Below, piece after piece: positions 44,457 to 52,454 of a stretch of 64,000 nt of DNA. The notes under the pieces were generated by a model that saw only the letters and a list, made by a program, of their open reading frames with translations, did no database searches and had not been told where the DNA came from. The stretch spans positions 172,654 through 236,653 of the forward strand of contig NZ_JAUUDS010000004.1 of assembly GCF_030678875.1 (NCBI RefSeq), written 5' to 3'. The first letter of the stretch is position 1. Each line of letters begins with the position of its first letter. Made by a program: the position numbers and the translations under genes. This DNA comes from Sphingomonas aurea (GTDB taxonomy: Bacteria; Pseudomonadota; Alphaproteobacteria; Sphingomonadales; Sphingomonadaceae).

Positions 44457-45589
44457 GCCGGATCAACCGCGCGCGCTACATGCGTCTCGACCAAGTGAAG
44501 ATCGGCGTCGAGTTGCACCCAGTCCGCTCGCAGGCCCGGCGCCAGCCGCCCACGCTCCTCCGCCAGCCCCAGAAACGCCGCCGGATGGGTCGCTGCCAGC
44601 ATTGCCGCGCGGTCGGGTGTGATGCCGAACGTCGCAACGCTGTTGCGCAGCGCGCTCGCCATGTCGAGGTCGGATCCGGCCAGCGTGCCGTCGGCATGGC
44701 TGCACCGCCCGTCCGCCACATGGATGCGCCGCCCCTGCAGCATGAAGTCCGCCCCTCCTGCGCCCACCGATGGCATCGCGTCGGTCACCAGCATCATCCG
44801 GTCGAACGGGCGGCAACGCATCGCCGCACGCAGCACCGGGCGCGCGACATGCACGTCGTCGACGATCAGCCCGCACCATGGCCGGGTATCGTCCAGCGCC
44901 GCGCCGACCACCCCCGGCGCGCGCTGGATCAGCGGCGGCATCGCGTTGAACAGATGGGTGACGCCGGTCATCCCCGCATCGAGCGCGGCGAGCATCGTGT
45001 CGTAATCGGCCTCGCTATGCCCCGCGCTGACGATCACTCCGGCCTCGACCAGCGCGCGGATGCCCGGCAGCCCCGCTTTCTCGGGTGCAAGCGTCACCAT
45101 CACGCGCCCGCGCCGCGGCCGGGTGAGGATCGCCAGCAGCGTATCGTCGAGCGGCCGGAATAGCGCGGCATCGTGGATGCCCTTGCGCAGCGGGTTGAGG
45201 ACCGGCCCCTCGATATGTGCGCCGACGACCCCCGGCACCCCCGCCTCGATCGCCGCGTCGACCGCATCGAGGGCCGCGGCGATCCGATCCGGCGTGTCGC
45301 TGATAAGCGTCGGCAGGAACGTCGTCGTCCCGTACCGGGCATGGGCCGCGCCGATCGCGGCGATGGCGTCGACGCTGGTATCGTCGTTGAACAGCACGCC
45401 GCCGCCGCCGTTCACCTGCGTGTCGACGAACCCCGGCAGCACCCAGCCACCGTCGAGGTCGATCGTCCCCTGCGCGTCGTGCAACGGGCCGATCGCCGCG
45501 ATCCGGCCGTCACGGACCTCTATCTCGGCATCGGCCAGCACGCCGGCGCCGGTGGCGACATGGCCGCCCGTGAAGCGGTACAGCGTCAT
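44453..45589 (-). CDS. nagA: N-acetylglucosamine-6-phosphate deacetylase
   Basis: 378-residue amidohydrolase-fold enzyme converting GlcNAc-6-P to GlcN-6-P and acetate. PGFVDTQVNGGGG, the metal motif GAHIEGPVLN, AGHSEAD, THLFNAMPP and the catalytic Asp in VTDAMPSVG are all present. The ATG at 45589 overlaps the stop of the SIS-domain gene. It sits between the transporter/PTS genes and the deaminase, the usual nag order. Length is normal for the family. Confidence 0.93.
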   Translation of the reverse strand: MTLYRFTGGHVATGAGVLADAEIEVRDGRIAAIGPLHDAQGTIDLDGGWVLPGFVDTQVNGGGGVLFNDDTSVDAIAAIGAAHARYGTTTFLPTLISDTPDRIAAALDAVDAAIEAGVPGVVGAHIEGPVLNPLRKGIHDAALFRPLDDTLLAILTRPRRGRVMVTLAPEKAGLPGIRALVEAGVIVSAGHSEADYDTMLAALDAGMTGVTHLFNAMPPLIQRAPGVVGAALDDTRPWCGLIVDDVHVARPVLRAAMRCRPFDRMMLVTDAMPSVGAGGADFMLQGRRIHVADGRCSHADGTLAGSDLDMASALRNSVATFGITPDRAAMLAATHPAAFLGLAEERGRLAPGLRADWVQLDADLHLVETHVARAVDPA

Positions 45590-46593
45590 AGCGTCTCCGT
45601 GACCTTGGCCAGATGCGGGGGGCGGTCCGGATCGCATCCGCGGGCGCGGGCCAGCTGCTCGGCCAGGCCATAGAAACTCGCCAGCATCGCCACCGGCTCC
45701 AGCGCCGGATGGCCGGCACGCACCGGCAGGTCGCGGCCGGAACCGGCGACCAGCACCCGCGCGCCGCGCGCGGCCAGCTCCGCGGCAATGGCGGCGACAT
45801 CGTCACCCGCCGCGTCCGATGTGGCAAAGCCCAGCACCGGAAAACCCGGCTCGACGATCCGCATCGGCCCGTGCCGCACCTCGGCGGCGCTGAACGCCTC
45901 CGCCTGGATCGAGGAGGTCTCCTTCAGCTTCAGCGCCGCTTCCTGCGCGATCCCCAGTCCATATCCGCGCGCCAGCACGAACATGCCGCCGGCATCGACC
46001 AGCGGCGCGACCGCGCCCGACCAGTCCGCCTCCAGCGCATCGGCCACGGCGTTGGACAGGCCGGGCAGCGCCGCGGTCAGCGCGGCGTCGCCGCTCCACG
46101 CCGCGGCAATCGCGGCAAACCCGGCGAGCGAGGTGAGGCACGACTTGGTCGCCGCGACCGCCCGCTCCGGCCCGGCGCGCAGCGGCAGCAGCGTGTCCGC
46201 CAGTCCCGCGAGCGGCGAGTCCTCGTCATTGACCAGCGCGACGACATGCGCGCCCGCCGCCTTGTGCGCGCCCACCGTCGCCAGCAGGTCGGGGCTACGT
46301 CCGCTCTGCGATACGGCGATCAGCAGCGCACCGGCCACCGCCGGCGTCGTGCCGTAGAGTGACGAAACCGACGGCGCGGCAGAGGCGACCGGCACCCCGG
46401 TCAGCGTCTCCAGCAGATATTTGCCATAGGTCGCGGCGTGATCGGACGATCCGCGCGCACAGGTGATGACGACCGGCGGCGGGACGGTGCGCAGGCGGTT
46501 GCCCAGCGCCGCGACGCGGTCGGCATTGTCGCGCAGCATCGCGGCGATCGCGGCAGGCGTCTCGGCCGCCTCGCGCGCCATCAGCGTCGTCAT
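45586..46593 (-). CDS. SIS-domain glucosamine-6-phosphate deaminase (NagB-II type)
   Basis: 335 residues with two SIS (sugar isomerase) domains, like the isomerase half of GlmS but without the glutaminase part. VITCARGSSDHAATYGKYLLE and SQSGRSPDLLA bind the sugar phosphate; the C-terminal half has KLKETSSIQAEAFSAAEVRHGP. Such stand-alone enzymes deaminate GlcN-6-P to fructose-6-P in many Proteobacteria that lack classical NagB. It is the first gene of the nag operon. The ATG at 46593 gives the normal family start; in-frame extension upstream would run over the promoter. Confidence 0.86.
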   Translation of the reverse strand: MTTLMAREAAETPAAIAAMLRDNADRVAALGNRLRTVPPPVVITCARGSSDHAATYGKYLLETLTGVPVASAAPSVSSLYGTTPAVAGALLIAVSQSGRSPDLLATVGAHKAAGAHVVALVNDEDSPLAGLADTLLPLRAGPERAVAATKSCLTSLAGFAAIAAAWSGDAALTAALPGLSNAVADALEADWSGAVAPLVDAGGMFVLARGYGLGIAQEAALKLKETSSIQAEAFSAAEVRHGPMRIVEPGFPVLGFATSDAAGDDVAAIAAELAARGARVLVAGSGRDLPVRAGHPALEPVAMLASFYGLAEQLARARGCDPDRPPHLAKVTETL

Positions 46594-46663
46594 GACGCGC
46601 CCCCGATGGCCGGGCGCCTGTCGAGCCCTGCGGACATCCTCTTCCCCTTCCCCATTGCGGCGG

Positions 46664-46692
46664 ACGATAGCCATACCAGACCAGTCCCGCAA
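46664..46692 (-). promoter_or_regulatory. Promoter of the nag operon with operator in the spacer
   Basis: Minus-strand -35 TTGCGG (46692-46687), 17-base spacer and -10 TATCGT (46669-46664), followed by about 70 bases to the first ATG. The spacer contains ACTGGTCTGGTAT (46685-46673), close to the ACTGGTCT half site known for HutC-type GlcNAc regulators. A repressor bound there would block RNA polymerase. Confidence 0.55.
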
Positions 46693-46708
46693 TGGTCCCT
46701 GTTTGGCA

Positions 46709-47446
46709 TTATCCATGGCGTGATGCGATCGCACCGGCCAGCGCACGCACCGCCGCCGCATCGGTCGACCGCGACGGCCCTGCGGCGAAGCCGAAAGCGG
46801 CGATCCGCGCATCGCCCCAGTCCCGCGTCGCGGCGGCCGATGCGTGGACCGTCCCGACGCCGGTGTCGCGGATCAGCGCGGCGACGGTGTCGGGGCGAAC
46901 CCCGGCACCCGCGATCATCTCGATCCGCCCGCGCGCCTCCGCCACCATCGCCGCCAGCGTAGCGGCGCCGGCGGGTGCGCTGGCGGCGCCGCCGGAACTC
47001 AGTACCGCATCATAGCCGAGCCGCACGGCGACCGTGACCGCGGCAATCGGGTCGGGCGCCAGGTCGATCGCGCGATGAAGGACGATCCGCAACCCGTGCG
47101 CGGCATCGCGCAGACGCGCGAGCGCATCGCGATCCGGCGCGCCATCGGCATGGGTCGCCCCCACGACGACGCCAGCCACCCCCATCGCGCGCAGATGGCC
47201 GATCTCCGCGACCATCAGGTCGAGCGTCGCGGCGTCATACACGAAGTCGCCCTGCCGCGGCCGGACCATGGCGTGGACCGGCAGGCCGGACGCGACGGCA
47301 TGGTCGACGAGTGCCGCCGATGGCGTGAGCCCGCCGATCGCCAGGGCGCTGCACAGCTCGATGCGATCCGCGCCGCCGAGGCGCGCCGCGTCGATCCCGC
47401 CCACGTCCTCGACGCAGATTTCCAGCAGAACGGCCTCGTGCGACAT
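46709..47446 (-). CDS. cutC: CutC family protein
   Basis: 245-residue TIM-barrel protein with the CutC signatures GADRIELCSALAIGGLTPS, MVRPRQGDFVYD and VGTVHASA. CutC was first linked to copper tolerance but the role is disputed. Here it is transcribed toward the nag operon and away from the glycosidase operon, sharing the 47447-47553 promoter interval with the latter. AAAGGAA precedes the ATG at 47446; an ATG at 47467 is possible. Its constant company with hexosamine genes here suggests a link to sugar metabolism rather than copper. Confidence 0.88.
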   Translation of the reverse strand: MSHEAVLLEICVEDVGGIDAARLGGADRIELCSALAIGGLTPSAALVDHAVASGLPVHAMVRPRQGDFVYDAATLDLMVAEIGHLRAMGVAGVVVGATHADGAPDRDALARLRDAAHGLRIVLHRAIDLAPDPIAAVTVAVRLGYDAVLSSGGAASAPAGAATLAAMVAEARGRIEMIAGAGVRPDTVAALIRDTGVGTVHASAAATRDWGDARIAAFGFAAGPSRSTDAAAVRALAGAIASRHG

Positions 47447-47515
47447 TTGCGGTTCCTTTACGTGCATGCAGTCTGCGGAGAAAAGCGCTGGACGTGCAAC
47501 CCGGCGGTCGTCAAC

Positions 47516-47531
47516 ATACCAATATGATACC
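47516..47531. promoter_or_regulatory. Candidate operator/-10 region of the glycosidase operon
   Basis: Two ATACC boxes 11 bases apart (47516-47520, 47527-47531) enclose TATGAT (47523-47528), a good -10 hexamer. The first nine bases, ATACCAATA, equal the motif before the TonB receptor. A regulator here would cover the promoter 22-38 bases before the GH20 ATG. No good -35 is seen. Confidence 0.45.
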
Positions 47532-47553
47532 GAAGTGCGGAGAGGATCATTTG

Positions 47554-49860
47554 ATGGACAGGCGTGGTGCGCGCATCGCAGGGCTGGCGCTTCTGGTGTC
47601 CGCGACCGTCGCCGGCCAGGCGGTGGCGCAGCACGGGCCGGTCGCACTGCCATTGATCCCGATGCCCGCTTCGATCGAGTCGGGCAGTGGCAGCTTCACC
47701 GTTACCGCCGGCACGACGGTCGACGCCCGCACGCGGGGCGCCGCCACCGCGGCGCGGCTGCTGATCGAGCGGGTGCAGGTAACGCGCGGCATCGCACTGG
47801 TCAGGGCCGCGGGCGGCGCGATCCGGATCGAGCGGGACCGGTCGGTGCGCGGGGACGAGGCGTATCGGCTGACGGTCACCCCGCGCGGCATCCGTATCGC
47901 CGCCTCGACCGATGCGGGGCTGGTCCATGGCGCGATGACGCTGGCGCAGCTGCTCGCCCCCGACGCAGCCTTTGGCCGGCCGGTCGCGGTTCCGGCGCTG
48001 GCGATCGCCGATGCGCCGCGCTTTCGCTGGCGCGGCTACATGGCCGACGTCGCGCGCCATTTCCAGCCGATCGCCGCGCTGAAGACGACGATCGATCAGA
48101 TGGCGGCGCTGAAGCTCAACACGCTCCACCTCCATCTGTCCGACGACCATGGCTGGCGCGTCGAGATCCGCAAATATCCCGAGCTGACGCGGATCGGCGC
48201 GTGGCGCACGCCGCTGACCGGTGGCGGCCCGCCCCCCGCGCAACCCTATGGCGGGTTCTACACGCAGGCGGAGTTGCGCGACCTCGTCGCCTATGCCGCG
48301 GAGCGCGCGATCACGATCGTGCCGGAAATCGACCTGCCCGGCCATGCCCAGGCGATCGTCGCGAGCTATCCCGAACTCGGCGTCTTCGGGGATCGCCCGG
48401 TGGTGTCGGGCGATTGGGGGGTCAATCCGTACCTGCTCGATCCGGGGCCCAAGGGCGTCGCCTTCGTCAAGGACGTGATCGACGAGCTGCTCTCGATCTT
48501 TCCCGGCCGCTACATCCACCTGGGCGGCGACGAGGCGATCAAGGACCAGTGGCAGCGGTCGCCACGTGTCCAGGCGCTGATGCGCGAACGCGGGATCGCG
48601 ACCGAGAATGCGCTGCAATCGGCGCTGATCCGCGAGTTCGACGCCTATCTGCGCGCACGCGGGCGCCGGCTGATCGGGTGGGACGAGATATTGGAGGGCG
48701 GCGGCCTGCCCCAATCCGCAGTCGTCATGTCGTGGCAGGGCGAAAAGGGCGCGATCGAGGCGGCGCGCGAGGGGCATGACGTCGTGCTGTCGCCGGCACC
48801 GATCCTCTATCTCGACAACCTCCAGTCGTGGTTGCCCGACGAGCCGCCGATGCGCCCGGCCAACCCGCCGATGACGCTGGCGCGCGTCTATGACTATGAC
48901 GCGATGCCCGCCGCGATCGCACCGGCGGACCGCGACCATGTGCTCGGCGCGCAGATGAACGCCTGGTCCGAATATCTGACGACGCCCGAACGGGCCTGGT
49001 ACGCCACCTTCCCCCGCCTCGCCGCCTTTGCCGAGGGGGTGTGGTCGCCCGGCGAGCGGCGCGATTTCGACCGGTTCCTCGACCGGCTGGAACCGCAGGC
49101 CGCGCGCTGGCGGCGCGAGGGAGTGCCCGCGGCGGATACCGCGTTCGCGGTCGCCTATACGCTGCAGGGGACGCGCAGCGATGCGGTGACGGCGAAGCGC
49201 GCCCGCGTCGCGCTGGCCAACCAGACCGGACACGGCACGATCCGCTACACGCTCGACGGCACGGCGCCGACGACCAGTTCGCCGACCTATGCCGCGCCGC
49301 TCGACCTGCCGCTCGGCACGACCGTGCAGGCGACCCCGTTCGGGGCGGACGGCCAGCCGCTGGCGAAACCGCGCAGCTATGCCGCCACTGTCCCGGCGCT
49401 GCTGACGACCGATTCGGTCACGCTTCAGGCCTGCCGCGGCGGCATCGAGCTGCGCCTGCCACTGACCCCCGACCAGGTCGAGGCCGCCCCGGCCTATAGC
49501 AGCAACATCTTCGACGATTGCATGACTTGGCGACAGGCGCCGCTGTCGGTGGCGGACGGCTATACGATCGCGGTCGCGAGACTGCCGCGCAATTTCGGCA
49601 TCGCGCACGATTTCAAGAAGCTGAAAAGCTATTACGCCGCGACCCGTTACGGCGAGCTGGTCGTGCGCGCGGGCGGGTGCGAGGGGACGCCGGTCGGCAC
49701 CTTCCCCCTGCCCGATCCCGCCACCGCACCCAACCGGTTCGAGGTGTCGGGCAGATTGCCGCGCGGCACCGCGGACGGCGACCTGTGCATGACCTTCACC
49801 GCGCCGGTCACCGGTCCGCTCTACGCGGTCGGGCAGGTCGCGCTGGCGCCGGCCCGATGA
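47554..49860 (+). CDS. GH20 beta-N-acetylhexosaminidase
   Basis: 768 residues: signal peptide 1-26, GH20b N-terminal domain (30-150), catalytic barrel (~155-510) with the substrate-assisted pair Asp326-Glu327 in HLGGDEA, HLHLSDDHGWR and EIDLPGHAQA. It then has a chitobiase-type C-terminal domain (RYTLDGTAPTTSSPTY) and a final beta-rich module of about 130 residues. It removes terminal GlcNAc (or GalNAc) from N-glycan antennae or chitobiose. GGAGAGGA precedes ATG 47554. First gene of a seven-gene overlapped operon. Confidence 0.92.
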   Translation: MDRRGARIAGLALLVSATVAGQAVAQHGPVALPLIPMPASIESGSGSFTVTAGTTVDARTRGAATAARLLIERVQVTRGIALVRAAGGAIRIERDRSVRGDEAYRLTVTPRGIRIAASTDAGLVHGAMTLAQLLAPDAAFGRPVAVPALAIADAPRFRWRGYMADVARHFQPIAALKTTIDQMAALKLNTLHLHLSDDHGWRVEIRKYPELTRIGAWRTPLTGGGPPPAQPYGGFYTQAELRDLVAYAAERAITIVPEIDLPGHAQAIVASYPELGVFGDRPVVSGDWGVNPYLLDPGPKGVAFVKDVIDELLSIFPGRYIHLGGDEAIKDQWQRSPRVQALMRERGIATENALQSALIREFDAYLRARGRRLIGWDEILEGGGLPQSAVVMSWQGEKGAIEAAREGHDVVLSPAPILYLDNLQSWLPDEPPMRPANPPMTLARVYDYDAMPAAIAPADRDHVLGAQMNAWSEYLTTPERAWYATFPRLAAFAEGVWSPGERRDFDRFLDRLEPQAARWRREGVPAADTAFAVAYTLQGTRSDAVTAKRARVALANQTGHGTIRYTLDGTAPTTSSPTYAAPLDLPLGTTVQATPFGADGQPLAKPRSYAATVPALLTTDSVTLQACRGGIELRLPLTPDQVEAAPAYSSNIFDDCMTWRQAPLSVADGYTIAVARLPRNFGIAHDFKKLKSYYAATRYGELVVRAGGCEGTPVGTFPLPDPATAPNRFEVSGRLPRGTADGDLCMTFTAPVTGPLYAVGQVALAPAR

Positions 49861-52454
49861 GGGTGCGGGCGGCGATCGTATTAGCGGCGCTGCTCCTCGC
49901 CGCACCCGCACCCGCGCTCGCCCAGACGGACGTGATGCCGCTCGATCGGGGCTGGCAGGTGCGGATCGACCCGGCCCACACTGCCGCGGCCCGCGCGCAT
50001 CCCCGCGCCGCGCGCTGGTTAGCCGCCACCGTGCCCGGCACCGTGCAGCAGGATCTGATCGCCCGACATATTGTGCCCGATCCCTTTGTCGGGCTGAACG
50101 AGGCGGCGATCCAATGGGCCGGGCTGACCGGCTGGCAATATCGCCGGACGCTGACGGTGACGCCAGAGACGCTGCGTCGCGATCGGGTGGAACTGGTGTT
50201 CGACGGGCTGGACACGTTCGCGCGCGTCACGGTCAACGGTCGCCTGCTGCTCGCCGCCGACAATGCCCATCGCCGCTGGCGCGCCGACGCGCGCGCGGTG
50301 CTGCGTCCCGGCATCAACGAGCTGGTCGTCACCTTCGCCTCGCCGATCCGCACCTTGCAGCCGATGGTGCTGGCCGAGCCGCATCCGCTGCCCGGCGAAT
50401 ATGACTCGGCGTTCGGCGACGAGCCGAAGGGGCGGCAGACCTCGCCCTATATCCGCAAGCCCAAATATCATTACGGCTGGGACTGGGGACCGCGCATCGT
50501 CGCGCAGGGCATCTGGAAACCGGTGCGGCTGGAGGCGTGGAATACCGCCCGGATCGACGCGCTGACCGTCGCGCAGGAGGCGGTTTCGCCGGCCGAGGCG
50601 CGGATCAGCGCCAACCTGTCCATCCCCGCCAGCCGCGCCACCACTGCGCGCGTGCGCGTGGTAGCGACCGCGCCGGACGGCACCCGGATCGCGGCGGAGC
50701 GCCAGGTCGCACTGACGCCCGGCAGCAATCGCGTCGCCGTGCCGCTCGCGATCCCCCGGCCCGCGATCTGGCAGCCGATCGGCTATGGCGCGCAGCCGCT
50801 CTATACGCTGGCCGCGACGATCGCGACCGACGACGGCGCGCAGGACCAAGCCACCCGCCGCACCGGCCTACGCACGGTCGAGCTGATCCGCGAAGGGGGC
50901 AGCTTCGGGGTGAAGGTCAACGGCACGCCGATCTTCATGAAGGGCGCCAACGTCATCCCCTTCGACAACTTCCCCGCCCGCGTGACCGCCGCCGACCAAC
51001 GCCGCATCCTGACGATGGCGGCGACGGCGAACATGAACACGGTGCGGGTCTGGGGCGGCGGCTATTATCCCGACGACGCTTTCTACGACATCGCCGACGA
51101 ACTCGGGCTGATGGTGTGGCAGGACTTCATGTTCGGTGGCGCCGTCACCCCGCCCGACACCGCCTTCCGCCAGAACGTCGCCGCGGAGGCTGCCGAGCAG
51201 GTCGAGCGGCTGCAGGCACATCCCTCGCTGGTACTGTGGGCGGGGAATAACGAAGTGCAGTCGGGCTGGGAGAATTGGTCCGATCGCAAGGCGTTCAAGC
51301 GCGCGGTCGGCGCCGATGCGCAGGAGCGGATCGGCACCGGCATGGCGGTGCTGTTCGACCGGGTGCTGCGCGACGCGGTGACGCGCGGCGACGGCGACGT
51401 GCCCTATTGGCCCGGCTCGCCCTCCACCGACTATGAAGGGCCGATCGACACCGATGCCGATGGCGACCGCCATTTCTGGGATGTGTGGTCGGGGTCGAAG
51501 CCGATCGCCCGCTACACCGATGCCTGCCCGCGCTTCATGTCCGAATATGGGTTTCAGGCGATGCCGGGCCTGCCGACGATCGCCGCGTTCGCCGGCGATC
51601 CGCGCGGCCTGTCGGCCAGCAGCCCGGTGATGAAGGCGCATCAGAAATTTTTGGGCGGCGAGGGCAACGACCGCGTCCTCTTCTACCTCGCGCAGCATCA
51701 TCGCACGCCGCGCGACTTCGCCGATCTGGTATATCTCAGCCAGGTGATGCAGGCCGATGCGATCCGCACCGCCGCGCTGCACCACCGGGCGTGCCGGCCG
51801 GTGACGTTGGGGTCGCTCTATTGGCAGCTAAACGACACCTGGCCTGCGATCAGCTGGTCGAGCATCGACTGGTTTGGCCGCCCCAAGCTGCTCCACCATG
51901 CCGCCCGTCGGTTCTTCGCACCCGAAGCGATCCTGGCCGAGCGGCGCGAGGGCACGACGCGGATCGCCCTGATCTCGGACCGTACCACACCGCTGGCCGC
52001 GCGCTGGACGGTGCGGACGATGGCGATGGACGGCCGGGAACTCGGCCGCCGCGAGGGGGAGGCGACGGTGCCGCCGCTCGCCGCGCTCGACGTCGCGCGG
52101 CTGAGCGATGCCGATCTGTTCGCCGATGCGGACCCGCGGACCAGCTATGCGGTGGCCGAACTGGTCGTCGAGGGCCGCACGCTGTCGCGCGCGATCGTCG
52201 AGCGTGCCGAGCCGAAGGACATGGCCTATCCAGCCGCCGCCCTGCGCACCGCGTGGAACGGTCGGGCGCTCACGGTCACCGCGACCCGCCTGGCGCGGGC
52301 GGTGACGGTCGGCTTCGGCACCCTGCCGGCGACGCCGTCCGACAATGGCTTCGACCTGCTGCCCGGCGAAAGCGTGACGGTGACGATCGACGGTGATGTC
52401 GACACCGGCCGCCTGCGCCGGGCCCTCTCTCTTCGACAGCTGGGGCCAAACTGA
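49857..52454 (+). CDS. GH2 beta-mannosidase
   Basis: 865 residues with signal peptide 1-22. The sugar-binding and sandwich domains contain HYGWDWGPRIV, a hallmark of beta-mannosidases within GH2. The barrel carries the acid/base Glu466 (WAGNNEVQSGW) and the nucleophile Glu563 (RFMSEYGFQAMP). It cleaves the Man-beta1,4-GlcNAc core linkage of N-glycans, or beta-mannosides in general. Overlaps GH20 by ATGA and touches GH3 through TGATG. The operon context favours the N-glycan core as substrate. Confidence 0.93.
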   Translation: MRVRAAIVLAALLLAAPAPALAQTDVMPLDRGWQVRIDPAHTAAARAHPRAARWLAATVPGTVQQDLIARHIVPDPFVGLNEAAIQWAGLTGWQYRRTLTVTPETLRRDRVELVFDGLDTFARVTVNGRLLLAADNAHRRWRADARAVLRPGINELVVTFASPIRTLQPMVLAEPHPLPGEYDSAFGDEPKGRQTSPYIRKPKYHYGWDWGPRIVAQGIWKPVRLEAWNTARIDALTVAQEAVSPAEARISANLSIPASRATTARVRVVATAPDGTRIAAERQVALTPGSNRVAVPLAIPRPAIWQPIGYGAQPLYTLAATIATDDGAQDQATRRTGLRTVELIREGGSFGVKVNGTPIFMKGANVIPFDNFPARVTAADQRRILTMAATANMNTVRVWGGGYYPDDAFYDIADELGLMVWQDFMFGGAVTPPDTAFRQNVAAEAAEQVERLQAHPSLVLWAGNNEVQSGWENWSDRKAFKRAVGADAQERIGTGMAVLFDRVLRDAVTRGDGDVPYWPGSPSTDYEGPIDTDADGDRHFWDVWSGSKPIARYTDACPRFMSEYGFQAMPGLPTIAAFAGDPRGLSASSPVMKAHQKFLGGEGNDRVLFYLAQHHRTPRDFADLVYLSQVMQADAIRTAALHHRACRPVTLGSLYWQLNDTWPAISWSSIDWFGRPKLLHHAARRFFAPEAILAERREGTTRIALISDRTTPLAARWTVRTMAMDGRELGRREGEATVPPLAALDVARLSDADLFADADPRTSYAVAELVVEGRTLSRAIVERAEPKDMAYPAAALRTAWNGRALTVTATRLARAVTVGFGTLPATPSDNGFDLLPGESVTVTIDGDVDTGRLRRALSLRQLGPN

